From NCBI RefSeq assembly GCF_001665605.1, contig NZ_LZSV01000024.1:124001-188000 (forward strand): 64,000 bases of DNA. Direction: 5' to 3'. The translations under genes and the position numbers were made by a program. Shown here piece by piece: positions 34,958 through 43,399 of the stretch (the stretch's first letter is position 1; each line of letters begins with the position of its first letter). This stretch comes from Mycobacterium sp. 852014-50255_SCH5639931. Lineage in GTDB: Bacteria; Actinomycetota; Actinomycetes; Mycobacteriales; Mycobacteriaceae. Below the pieces are notes generated by a model. The model saw only the letters and a program-made list of their open reading frames with translations. It did not search any database and was not told the DNA's origin.

Positions 34958-35413
34958 ATGGCCGACCAAGTCTTTTATGAGGACGTCGAGGTGGGTGACG
35001 CGATCCCCGAACTCACCGTCACCGTCGACGAGACGCAGTTGTTCTTCTTCAGCGCCGCCACCTACAACGGCCACCGTATCCATTACGACAAGGACTGGGC
35101 GCGCACGGTCGAGGGCTACGACGACGTGCTGGTCCACGGCCCGCTGCAGGCCGCGCTGCTCGGCCGGGCCATCGGGGACTGGATCGGCGGGCATGGCCGG
35201 CTGGTGTCCTTCTCCGTCCAGAACCGCGCGGTTGCCCACCCCGGCCAGCCACTGAGCTTCCGCGGCACGGTCACCGGCAAACGCCTCTCCGACCGGGGCG
35301 CCGGGATGGTGGACCTCGACATCGCCGGCCGCCGCGAGGCGACGGTGCTGATGCCCGGCACGGCGACGGTCGAACTGCCCCGCCGCGGAACGCCTCGGGG
35401 AGCCGATCAGTGA
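34958..35413 (+). CDS. MaoC-like enoyl-CoA hydratase (ChsH1-like)
   Basis: 151 residues, a single MaoC hotdog domain with SAATYNGHRIHYDKDWA, the segment where MaoC hydratases keep their catalytic residues (HRIHYD), and VHGPLQAALLGRAI on the following helix. Likely forms a heteromeric hydratase with the preceding gene product and adds water across the enoyl-CoA made by the FadE pair. The GTG of the next gene overlaps its stop (GTGA). Confidence 0.87.
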   Translation: MADQVFYEDVEVGDAIPELTVTVDETQLFFFSAATYNGHRIHYDKDWARTVEGYDDVLVHGPLQAALLGRAIGDWIGGHGRLVSFSVQNRAVAHPGQPLSFRGTVTGKRLSDRGAGMVDLDIAGRREATVLMPGTATVELPRRGTPRGADQ

Positions 35414-36612
35414 CCGGGCTGCGGGGCGAGGCCGCGATCGTCGGCATCGCCGAGCTGCCGGCCGAACGGCGTCCCACCCGCCCGCCGCTGTTCACCCTCG
35501 ACCAGTACGCGATGCTCGCGCGAATGGTGATCGAGGACGCCGGCGTGGATGCCGCGTGCGTCAACGGCCTGCTGACCCACGGCATCGCCGAGTCGGCGAT
35601 GTTCGCACCTGCCACCCTGTGCGAATACCTCGGCCTGCCACTCGATTTCGGTGAACGCGTCGACCTGGGCGGCGCAACGGCGGCGGGCATGATCTGGCGG
35701 GCCGCGGCCGCCGTGGAGCTCGGCATCTGCGACGCGGCCCTTGCCGTGGTTCCCGGATCGGCTTCCCAGCCGCAGTCCGAGAAGCGGCCACCGCCGGCCG
35801 GAAATTGGTATGGGGCGTCGTCGAACAACTATGGGTCGCCGCAAGCGGAATTCGAGATCCCGTACGGCAACGTCGGCCAGAACGCGCCCTACGCGCAGAT
35901 CGCCCAGCGCTATGCGGCCGAGTTCGGCTACGACCCTGCGGCGGTGGCCAAGATCGCCGTCGACCAGCGCACCAACGCGTGCGCCCACCCGGGCGCGGTC
36001 TTCCACGGGACCCCGATCACGGTCGACGACGTTCTCGCCAGCCCGATGATCGCCGACCCCATCCACATGCTGGAGACCGTGATGCGGGTGCACGGGGGAG
36101 CGGGCGTGCTGATCGCCAACGCCGACATCGCCCGGCGCGGCCGCCACCGCCCGGTGTGGATCAAGGGCTTTGGCGAACACATCGCCTTCAAGACCCCGAC
36201 CTACGCCGAGGACTTGCTGCGCACCCCGATCGCCCGCGCCGCCGACCGGGCGTTTGCGATGGCCGGCCTGAACCGGCCCGAGGTGGACATGGCGTCGATC
36301 TACGACTGCTACACCATCACCGTCCTGATGAGCCTCGAGGACGCCGGCTTCTGCGCGAAGGGCGAAGGGATGTCGTGGATCGCCGACCACGACCTGACCT
36401 ACCGCGGCGACTTTCCACTCAACACCGCGGGCGGCCAACTGTCGTTCGGGCAGGCCGGCATGGCCGGCGGCATGCACCACGTCGTCGACGGTGCCCGGCA
36501 GGTGATGGGCCGGGCCGGCGATGCGCAGGTGCGCGACTGCCACACCGCTTTCGTCACCGGCAACGGCGGCATCATGAGCGAGCAGGTCGCCCTGCTGATG
36601 CGGGGGGACTAG
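35410..36612 (+). CDS. Ltp2-like lipid-transfer / thiolase-fold aldolase
   Basis: 400 residues with the SCP2-thiolase fold (AAIVGIAELP at the start; YDCYTITVLMSLEDAGF; GGMHHVVDGARQVMG; TAFVTGNGG at the end). The position of the thiolase nucleophilic Cys reads GGATAAGM (residues 87-94) with no Cys, so true thiolysis is unlikely. Ltp2 of M. tuberculosis is a retro-aldolase that cleaves the steroid side chain together with the DUF35 domain of ChsH2. The adjacent DUF35 gene fits that pairing. GTG start with four-base overlap. Confidence 0.88.
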   Translation: MTGLRGEAAIVGIAELPAERRPTRPPLFTLDQYAMLARMVIEDAGVDAACVNGLLTHGIAESAMFAPATLCEYLGLPLDFGERVDLGGATAAGMIWRAAAAVELGICDAALAVVPGSASQPQSEKRPPPAGNWYGASSNNYGSPQAEFEIPYGNVGQNAPYAQIAQRYAAEFGYDPAAVAKIAVDQRTNACAHPGAVFHGTPITVDDVLASPMIADPIHMLETVMRVHGGAGVLIANADIARRGRHRPVWIKGFGEHIAFKTPTYAEDLLRTPIARAADRAFAMAGLNRPEVDMASIYDCYTITVLMSLEDAGFCAKGEGMSWIADHDLTYRGDFPLNTAGGQLSFGQAGMAGGMHHVVDGARQVMGRAGDAQVRDCHTAFVTGNGGIMSEQVALLMRGD

Positions 36613-36614
36613 CG

Positions 36615-37016
36615 ATGAGCATCCCCGTTCCTGAGCCGACGCCGGTGTCGCGGCCCTTCTGGGACGCCCTGGCCCAGCACCGCATCCTGGTGCAGTACTC
36701 ACCCTCGCTGGGGCGCTACGTGTTCTACCCGCGCACTCTTGCCCCGGGAACATTGGCCGACGATCTGGAATGGCGCGAAATCGACGGCGCGGGAACGCTG
36801 TACACGTTCACGATCGCCCGCAGGCCCACCGGTCCACCCTGGGCCGGTTCGCTACCGCAGCTGCCGGCCGTGGTTCAGTGGGACGCGGGACCGAAATTCA
36901 GCACCGAGCTGGTGGACGTCGACCCTGGCGAGGTCCATATCGGCATGCGGGTCGAGCCGGTGTTCTACGATCTGCCCGAAGACGGAATCACCCTATTGAA
37001 ATACCGGCCGGCGTGA
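36615..37016 (+). CDS. DUF35 / OB-fold protein (ChsH2 C-terminal-domain-like), lacks zinc-ribbon Cys
   Basis: 133 residues with the DUF35 arrangement: N-terminal helix PFWDALAQHRILVQY, a segment where the rubredoxin-like zinc ribbon normally sits, then the OB fold (GAGTLYTFTIARRPT; LPAVVQWDAG; VGMRV-like IGMRVEPVF). The whole protein contains no Cys, so the usual CxxC-CxxC zinc site has been lost (SPSLGRYVFYPRTLAPGT). It begins two bases after the Ltp2-like stop. By analogy with ChsH2-DUF35, it is probably the obligate partner of the aldolase. Confidence 0.85.
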   Translation: MSIPVPEPTPVSRPFWDALAQHRILVQYSPSLGRYVFYPRTLAPGTLADDLEWREIDGAGTLYTFTIARRPTGPPWAGSLPQLPAVVQWDAGPKFSTELVDVDPGEVHIGMRVEPVFYDLPEDGITLLKYRPA

Positions 37017-37046
37017 CCGACTCAACGAGGAGTTCGGGAGGTGTAC

Positions 37047-38003
37047 ATGGACGATCCCTTTGACGGCGTCCAGGCGATGCTGCGCGATTTGGACGCGGGA
37101 TTCCCGCGCGTCGAGACGATGACCGCCGCGCAGGCCCGAGCCGCCGTCGCCCAGCGGCGCCAGCCCGTCGACAACATCGACGACGTGCACCGCACCGAGG
37201 ACCGCTCGATCCCGGGCCCCGCCGGCGCCATCCCCGCGCGGGTCTACTACCCGCACGGCGGGCCGCAGGAAGACCGCGCCGCGGTCGTGTTCTGCCATGG
37301 CGGCGGATTCGTGTTGTGCGACATCGAGTCCCACGATGGCTTCTGCCGCGCCCTGGCCCGCGGGACCCAGGCCGTCGTCGTGTCGGTCGGCTACCGCCTC
37401 GCGCCCGAACACCCGGCCCCCGCGGCCGCCATGGACGCCTTTGCGGCGTTCTGCTGGGTCGTCGACCACGCGTCAGAACTCGGCATCGACCCGACGCGGA
37501 CCGCCATCGCCGGTGACAGCGCCGGCGGCAACCTCGCCGCGGTCACCGCCATCCTGTGTCGTGAACGTGCCGTCGCCGCGCCGGCCGCGCAGCTCCTGAT
37601 CTATCCGGTCATCGATCCGTCTTTCGATACCGACAGCTATCAACGCTGCGCCACCGGCCACTTCCTCACCAGCGCCGCCATGCAGTGGTATTGGCGCCAA
37701 TATCTGGGCGCCCAAACGCTTTTGGGCCAGGACCACCTGGTGGCACCGTCGCGCGCGGGGTCGCACGCCGACCTGCCGCCCGCGGTGATCGTCACCGCCG
37801 GCCTCGATCCGTTGCACAGCGAGGGTTGCGGCTATGCGCTCCGGTTGCGCGAGGCGGGGGTGCGCGTGGTGCACCGCGACTTTCCGGACCTGTTCCACGG
37901 CTTCCTGACCATTCCGTCGTTTCCACCGGCGGCCTCGGCGCGTGACCTGATCTGTTCCGACCTGCGGGAGCTACTCCAGCCCACCCTGTGCGAGTCGGCA
38001 TGA
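37047..38003 (+). CDS. Alpha/beta hydrolase (HSL-type esterase)
   Basis: 318 residues with HGGGFVLCD (oxyanion hole), GDSAGGNLAAV (Ser nucleophile), the acid in AGLDPLHSEG and His in FPDLFHGF: the HSL-family esterase plan of mycobacterial Lip proteins. GGGAGG lies five bases before the ATG at 37047. The BVMO-like gene follows with an ATGA overlap. A BVMO/esterase pair is a familiar way to cut a carbon chain: ketone to ester, then hydrolysis. No signal peptide, so it acts in the cytosol. Confidence 0.9.
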   Translation: MDDPFDGVQAMLRDLDAGFPRVETMTAAQARAAVAQRRQPVDNIDDVHRTEDRSIPGPAGAIPARVYYPHGGPQEDRAAVVFCHGGGFVLCDIESHDGFCRALARGTQAVVVSVGYRLAPEHPAPAAAMDAFAAFCWVVDHASELGIDPTRTAIAGDSAGGNLAAVTAILCRERAVAAPAAQLLIYPVIDPSFDTDSYQRCATGHFLTSAAMQWYWRQYLGAQTLLGQDHLVAPSRAGSHADLPPAVIVTAGLDPLHSEGCGYALRLREAGVRVVHRDFPDLFHGFLTIPSFPPAASARDLICSDLRELLQPTLCESA

Positions 38004-39592
38004 CGCAAGCCGACGTGATCGTGATCGGCGCGGGGTTCGCCGGGCTCTACGCCGTGCACCGGGCCGCGTCGGCGGGCCTGTCGGTGATCGGCCTCGAGGC
38101 GGCGCCCGACGTGGGTGGCACGTGGTACTGGAACCGGTACCCGGGCGCCCGGTGTGACGTCGAAAGTGTCGACTATTCCTACTCATTCGACGAGGAACTG
38201 CAGCAGAGCTGGATGTGGACCGAACGCTTCGCCGCCCAACCGGAGATCCTGGCCTACCTGCGCCACGTCGCCGACCGGTTCGATCTGCGCCGCCACTACC
38301 GTTTCGGCATCGACGTCGTCGGCGCCGCCTTCGAGCAAGGCCAATGGCGGGTCCGCGCCCGCGACGGTCAGGCCTACGCCGCGCAGTTCCTGATCTGCGC
38401 GACGGGCTGCCTGTCGGCGGTCAACCGCCCCGACATCACCGGCGTCGACGATTTCGCGGGCGAGGTGTACTTCACCGCCGCGTGGCCACGCGAAGACCCC
38501 GACCTGCACGGTAAGCGGGTGGGCCTGATCGGCACGGGATCCTCTGGCATCCAAGCGGTTCCGATCGTCGCCGCGCAGGCGGATCGACTGGTGATATTCC
38601 AGCGGTCCGCGAACTACAGCATTCCGATGCCCAACCGCCCCTGGACGCCGGAGGAGCAGCAACAGATCCGGGAGCAGTATCCCGAGCGCCGCCGCGCCGC
38701 GGCCTACGCGGCTGCGGGCACCCCGCACGGCACGTACCACAAGAACGCGGTCGACACCGACCCACAGGAACGCGCCGAGGCACTGTGGCGCCGCTGGCGC
38801 GAGGGTGGGGTGCTGTTCGCAAAGACGTTTCCCGATCAGAACTCCGACCTCGCCGCCAACCACATCGCACGGGAGTTCGCCGAGGAGCGGATCCGCGAAA
38901 TCGTCGCGGATCCGGGCGTGGCCACCGACCTCATACCCGTCGACCACCCGATAGGGACGAAGCGGATCTGCACCGACGGCGGTTACTACGCCGCGTTCAA
39001 CCGCGACAACGTCGCGCTGGTGAACCTGCGCCGCGAGCCAATCGAGGCGATCACCGCCGACGGCGTGCGAACCAGCGCCGCGACCTATCCCTGCGATGTG
39101 CTGATCTTCGCCACCGGCTTCGACGCGCTGACCGGCGCGCTGACCCGCATCGACCCGGAGGGGCCCGGGGGAGTGCGACTGCGCGACGTGTGGGCCGACG
39201 GACCCCTGACGTTCCTCGGCCTGATGGTGCCGGGCCTGCCGAATCTGTTCACCATCAGCGGCCCCGGCAGCCCGTCGGTGCTCGCCAACATGGTGCTGCA
39301 CGCCGAGGTGCAGGTCGACTGGGTCGTCGAGCTGGTGTTGACCGCCCGCCGCCTTGGGGTGACGGAGGTGGAGCCGCGGCGCGACGCCGCCGAGGCCTGG
39401 ACCGACCACGTCGGCCAGGCGGCCGAGCGGACGCTCTTCCCGAAAGCGGCCTCGTCGTGGTACCTGGGCGCCAATATCGAAGGCAAGAAACGGATTTTCA
39501 TGCCGTACGCCGGTGGGTTCGGCACGTATCGACGCCACTGCGATGATGTGGCGCGTCGCCACTACGCCGGGCTGGTGCTGACCACCCGATGA
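38000..39592 (+). CDS. BVMO-family flavoprotein with altered fingerprint (His to Phe)
   Basis: 530 residues, clearly paralogous to the BVMO at 9360: VIGAGFAGLYAVHRAA, GGTWYWNRYPGARCDVES, NADPH motif GLIGTGSSGIQAVP, and SGPGSPSVLANMVLHAEVQ are shared. The fingerprint, however, reads FAGEVYFTAAWP: the invariant His is Phe158 (codon TTC, 38471-38473). Mutating this His in characterised BVMOs severely impairs activity, so this protein may be an oxidase, a hydroxylase, or a specialised BVMO. The ATG overlaps the esterase stop; the next gene overlaps its stop in turn. Confidence 0.9.
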   Translation: MTQADVIVIGAGFAGLYAVHRAASAGLSVIGLEAAPDVGGTWYWNRYPGARCDVESVDYSYSFDEELQQSWMWTERFAAQPEILAYLRHVADRFDLRRHYRFGIDVVGAAFEQGQWRVRARDGQAYAAQFLICATGCLSAVNRPDITGVDDFAGEVYFTAAWPREDPDLHGKRVGLIGTGSSGIQAVPIVAAQADRLVIFQRSANYSIPMPNRPWTPEEQQQIREQYPERRRAAAYAAAGTPHGTYHKNAVDTDPQERAEALWRRWREGGVLFAKTFPDQNSDLAANHIAREFAEERIREIVADPGVATDLIPVDHPIGTKRICTDGGYYAAFNRDNVALVNLRREPIEAITADGVRTSAATYPCDVLIFATGFDALTGALTRIDPEGPGGVRLRDVWADGPLTFLGLMVPGLPNLFTISGPGSPSVLANMVLHAEVQVDWVVELVLTARRLGVTEVEPRRDAAEAWTDHVGQAAERTLFPKAASSWYLGANIEGKKRIFMPYAGGFGTYRRHCDDVARRHYAGLVLTTR

Positions 39593-41178
39593 TCGAGACG
39601 GTCCAGCAGCTGCTGCGGCAACGTCGTGGCGACGACACCCCGGCCCTCTCCTCCGGCGAGCACACCTGGACGTGGCGCGAACACCTCGCCGAGGCCGAGG
39701 CGGAGGCCGCCGCGCTGATCGGGATTGCCGACCCGGCGCGTCCGCTGCACGTCGGGGCCCTGCTGCCCAACTCCCCGGCGATGCTGCGCGCCATGGCCGC
39801 CGCCGCGCTGGGCGGCTACGTGCTGTGCGGGATCAACACCACGCGGCGCGGGGCCGGGCTGCTGGCCGACATCCGGCGGTCCGACTGCCAGCTGCTACTC
39901 GTCGACCCGGAACATCGCGAACTGTTGGATGGCTTGGACCTCAACGGGATTCAGGTGCTGGACGTGACGGGTCGGCGCTACGCCGAACTGGTGGCCGCCG
40001 CGCCGCCCCTGGTTCCGCACCGCGAGGTCACCGGCGGGGACACGCTGATGATGATCTTCACCTCCGGGACCAGTGGTGACCCGAAGGTCGTCCGGCTCGC
40101 GCACGCGATGGCGGTCATGTGCGGTGCCAGCCTGATCTTCCAGTACGACGTCACCGCCGAGGACGTCTGCTACCTGTCGATGCCGCTCTTTCACTCCAAC
40201 GGCATCGCCGCCGGATGGGCGGTCGCGATCGGTGCCGGCGCCACCATGGTCCCGGCCCGGTTCTCGCCGTCACGCTTTCTCGACGACGTGCGCCGCCACC
40301 GCGTGACGTACCTCAACTACGTCGGCAAGCCCCTCGCGTTGATCCTGTCCACCCCCGAGCGGCCGGACGACGCCGACAACACGCTGCGGGTGGCGTTCGG
40401 CAACGAGGCGACCGACCGCGACATCGCCGAATTCGCAAGGCGTTTCGGATGCCGCGTGGTGGACAGCTTCGGTTCCAGCGAGTTCGCGGTGATCGTCGTC
40501 CGCGAGGACGGCACCCCGCACGGATCGATCGGGAAACCATATGCGGGAGTCAGCATCTACAACCCGTTGACGCTCACCGAGTGCGCGGTCGCGGAATTCG
40601 ACGAACACGGGGCGCTGACGAACTTCGACGACGCGGTCGGCGAGCTCGTCAACACCCAGGGCGCGGGCCCGTTCGTGGGCTACTACAACGACCCGGCCGC
40701 GACCGCGCAGCGGATGCGGCACGGCATGTACTGGTCGGGCGATCTGGCCTACCGCGACGCCGACGGCTGGATCTACCTGGCCGGCCGCACCGCGGATTGG
40801 ATGCGGGTGGACGGCGAGAACCTGGCGGCGGGGCCGATCGAGCGGATCCTGGAACGCCTGCCGGAGGTGAGCCAGGTCGCGGTCTACGCGGTGCCCGACG
40901 AGCGGGTCGGCGACCAGGTGATGGCCGCGCTGGTGTTGCGAGACGGGGCGCGGTTGGGGCCAGAAGGCTTCGCGAGCTTCCTCGCCGCACAACCGGATCT
41001 GTCGCCCAAGGCCTGGCCGCGGTATGTGCGCATCAACGCCGAGCTGCCGACGACGGCGACCAACAAGATCCTCAAGCGCGCGCTGACTGCGGCGGGCGTC
41101 AGCGCCGAGGGCGGCGTGTTGTGGACGCGCCGGGCGCGCGGGACGGCCTACCGTCAGCTGACGGCTTCGTCGGCTTGA
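39589..41178 (+). CDS. Acyl-CoA synthetase, FadD17-like
   Basis: 529 residues of the ANL family: P-loop-like IFTSGTSGDPK, SMPLFHSNGIAAGWAVA, GSSEF, YWSGDLAYRDADGW, and the hinge GRTADWMRVDGEN. The C-terminal catalytic Lys lies in TATNKILKRAL. The overall pattern matches M. tuberculosis FadD17, which activates steroid side-chain carboxylates. It is the last gene of the operon starting at 32127 and could prime the substrate for the FadE pair. Its last 25 bases overlap the end of the convergent membrane-protein gene. Confidence 0.9.
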   Translation: MIETVQQLLRQRRGDDTPALSSGEHTWTWREHLAEAEAEAAALIGIADPARPLHVGALLPNSPAMLRAMAAAALGGYVLCGINTTRRGAGLLADIRRSDCQLLLVDPEHRELLDGLDLNGIQVLDVTGRRYAELVAAAPPLVPHREVTGGDTLMMIFTSGTSGDPKVVRLAHAMAVMCGASLIFQYDVTAEDVCYLSMPLFHSNGIAAGWAVAIGAGATMVPARFSPSRFLDDVRRHRVTYLNYVGKPLALILSTPERPDDADNTLRVAFGNEATDRDIAEFARRFGCRVVDSFGSSEFAVIVVREDGTPHGSIGKPYAGVSIYNPLTLTECAVAEFDEHGALTNFDDAVGELVNTQGAGPFVGYYNDPAATAQRMRHGMYWSGDLAYRDADGWIYLAGRTADWMRVDGENLAAGPIERILERLPEVSQVAVYAVPDERVGDQVMAALVLRDGARLGPEGFASFLAAQPDLSPKAWPRYVRINAELPTTATNKILKRALTAAGVSAEGGVLWTRRARGTAYRQLTASSA

Positions 41179-42053
41179 GCCGATTCGGGAACCTCCTGCG
41201 GCGCTTCCCCGAACCGCGCCAGCACGAGTGTCGCCGAGACCGCCACCACGAAGCCCGCGATGACCAGCCAGCCGAGCCCGTCACGCGCGCTGTCGCCCAG
41301 CCATACCGCGCCGACGAACGCGGGCGCGATGGTTTCACCGATGACCATCCCGGCGACGGCCGTGGTCACGGACCCACGGTGCAGGGCGGAGGTCAGCAGC
41401 AGGAAGCCGGCGGCCCCGCCCGCGGCCGCCGCGTACAGCGCCGGATTGGTGTAGAAGGCGCGTTTGGTCGGATCGATCACCTCGATCAGCCGCACGCCGA
41501 CCTCGATTACCCCGAAACCGGTCCCGGCCGCCAGCCCCAGCGCCAGCGCGCGCGGCCGGTCCGGGAGTCGGCCCGTCACCGCACCGGCAATGAAGATCGC
41601 GGCCACCACGCCCAGCAGAGCCCACCCGAGACCGGCCGGGGCGTGCCGGAAGTGCCCGGGCCCGGCCGCGAGTGCGAGGACGACCAGACTCGCGCAGACC
41701 ACGCCCACCGCGGTCCATTCGGAGGGAGACAATCGCGCCGACAGCAGCCAGGCGGATGCGATGCCGGTGACGGCGATCGAGGCGGCCAACGCCGCGGCGA
41801 CCACATAGATCGGCACCAGGCGCAGCGCCGCCACTTGCAGGAGGAAGCCGACGCCGTCCAGGCCGACGCCGACGAGGTACCGCCACTGCCGGGCGGCGCG
41901 CATCAACAGCACGGTATCGACGCCCGAGCCGCTGCCGGCTTCCACCGATCGCGTCGCCGCCGCCTGCAACACCGACGCGGTGCCGTAACAAACCGAGCAG
42001 CCCAACGCGAGAAGGAAGCCGATCAGCACACCTCGAACAATAGGCGTCAGCAC
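41154..42053 (-). CDS. EamA/DMT-like multi-pass membrane protein
   Basis: 299 residues, about nine to ten hydrophobic helices (e.g. IGFLLALGCSVCYGTASVL, PIYVVAAALAASIAVTGIA, LGWLVIAGFVVAVSATLVLA). The arrangement resembles drug/metabolite-transporter or mycobacterial DMT-like integral membrane proteins; substrate unknown. The GTG at 42053 has no strong ribosome site; a GTG at 42029 is an alternative. It is convergent with the FadD17-like gene and divergent from the desaturase-reductase gene. Confidence 0.8.
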   Translation of the reverse strand: MLTPIVRGVLIGFLLALGCSVCYGTASVLQAAATRSVEAGSGSGVDTVLLMRAARQWRYLVGVGLDGVGFLLQVAALRLVPIYVVAAALAASIAVTGIASAWLLSARLSPSEWTAVGVVCASLVVLALAAGPGHFRHAPAGLGWALLGVVAAIFIAGAVTGRLPDRPRALALGLAAGTGFGVIEVGVRLIEVIDPTKRAFYTNPALYAAAAGGAAGFLLLTSALHRGSVTTAVAGMVIGETIAPAFVGAVWLGDSARDGLGWLVIAGFVVAVSATLVLARFGEAPQEVPESAQADEAVS

Positions 42054-42250
42054 CGAGCGGTGCGGGCGGGCGGCCGGCTGAGAATTCTCTGAACAAATGT
42101 TTGGGCAGGGTGTAGTGCGGGCACGTCACACCTACGCATGGCGTCAGCCCCGGCCGGGCCGCGATCACGAGCAGTGAACAGCTATGCGTTCTTTCTATTG
42201 CCATTGAGTGCCTGTTGAACAATGCGCTACAAGGTAATTCAATACAGACG

Positions 42251-42279
42251 TTTAGAGTGAGTGTACAACTGTGTACTCT
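42251..42279 (+). promoter_or_regulatory. Promoter with GTGTAC repeats before the desaturase operon
   Basis: A -35-like TTTAGA (42251-42256), 17-base spacer and -10 TACTCT (42274-42279), six bases before the ATG at 42286, suggest a leaderless transcript. GTGTAC occurs at 42261-42266 and again at 42271-42276, exactly ten bases apart and overlapping the -10, a likely repressor site. Confidence 0.55.
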
Positions 42280-42285
42280 AGCGGC

Positions 42286-43383
42286 ATGGCTGAACGAGGC
42301 GCCGAGCCCCAGGTCCCACGGGGACGACGATTGTTCCTGCGGGCGGTGCGGCGCTTGTTCAGCCCGCTCCAGCCGGACGACTACCTCGAGATGATCAACC
42401 CGCTGTGGACCACCAAAGAGCTGCGCGGGAAGGTCGAAGCCATCGAGCAGCAGGGCTCGGAAGCGGCCAGCATTCTGATCCGCCCCGGATACGAGTGGCC
42501 GGGCCACAAGCCCGGTCAGTATGTGCGCCTCGGCGTGGTCATCGACGGCGTCTACCACTGGCGCGCGTATTCGCTGACGTCGGATCCCTCGCCCAAAGAC
42601 GGACTCATCAGCGTCACGCCCAAGAGGGTCGACGGCGGCGCGGTGTCGCCGTATCTCGTGCACAAAATTCAGCCCGGCGATCTGGTGCGGCTCGGCGAGA
42701 TCGAGGGGGTCTTCACGCTGCCCGAGCCCGTGCCGGACAAGATGCTGTTCATCAGCGCCGGCAGCGGCATCACGCCGATCATCAGCATGCTGCGCAGTCT
42801 CGATAGCAGCAACGAGTTGGGCGACGTGGTGGTCATTCACTCCGCGCGCACCCGCGCGCAGACCATGTTCGCCGACGCGCTCGACGAGCTCGCCGGCCGC
42901 CACGACGGGATGCGGCTGGATCTGCGCCTCACCTCCGAGCAGGGGCGGCTGACACCCGAGGACCTCGATGACCTGTGCCCCGACTGGCGAGAGCGCGAGG
43001 CGTTCTGTTCGGGTCCCGGCGAAATGCTCGACGCCCTGATCGAGCACTGGGAAGAAAACGGGGATCGCGAACGCCTGCACTTCGAGCGGTTCCAACCGAA
43101 GATAGGCGGCGACGCGAACGCCGGCGAGGGTGGCACGGTGTGCTTCCTCGACAGCGACAAGGAAGTCGAATGTGACGGCGGCACATCGATTCTCGAGGCG
43201 GGTGAGAAGGCCGGTCTCAACCTCGCATTCGGCTGCCGGATCGGCATCTGCCACACCTGTGTCGGCACGTTGAAGTCAGGCAAGCTCCGCGACCTGCGCT
43301 CGGGCGACGTGATCGAACCGACCGGACAGGACGTCCGAATCTGCATCAATACCGCCGAGGGCGACGTCGAACTCGAACTCTGA
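42286..43383 (+). CDS. Ferredoxin-NAD(P)H reductase-type electron donor for desaturase (Rv3230c-like)
   Basis: 365 residues in the order FAD domain (WRAYSLTSDPS), NAD(P) domain (LFISAGSGITPIISMLRSL) and C-terminal 2Fe-2S ferredoxin domain with a CRIGICHTC cluster motif. It supplies electrons to the acyl-CoA desaturase encoded 17 bases downstream, as Rv3230c does for DesA3. The ATG at 42286 is preferred because an upstream GTG (42271) lies within the promoter. Cytosolic face of the membrane. Confidence 0.93.
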   Translation: MAERGAEPQVPRGRRLFLRAVRRLFSPLQPDDYLEMINPLWTTKELRGKVEAIEQQGSEAASILIRPGYEWPGHKPGQYVRLGVVIDGVYHWRAYSLTSDPSPKDGLISVTPKRVDGGAVSPYLVHKIQPGDLVRLGEIEGVFTLPEPVPDKMLFISAGSGITPIISMLRSLDSSNELGDVVVIHSARTRAQTMFADALDELAGRHDGMRLDLRLTSEQGRLTPEDLDDLCPDWREREAFCSGPGEMLDALIEHWEENGDRERLHFERFQPKIGGDANAGEGGTVCFLDSDKEVECDGGTSILEAGEKAGLNLAFGCRIGICHTCVGTLKSGKLRDLRSGDVIEPTGQDVRICINTAEGDVELEL

Positions 43384-43399
43384 TCGAAAGGAGCGGCTT

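Noticed and set aside
42091-42102. GAACAAATGTTT as a LexA/SOS box
   Set aside because: The right half deviates from the mycobacterial consensus (GTTTGG instead of GTTCGA) and no DNA-repair gene is adjacent.
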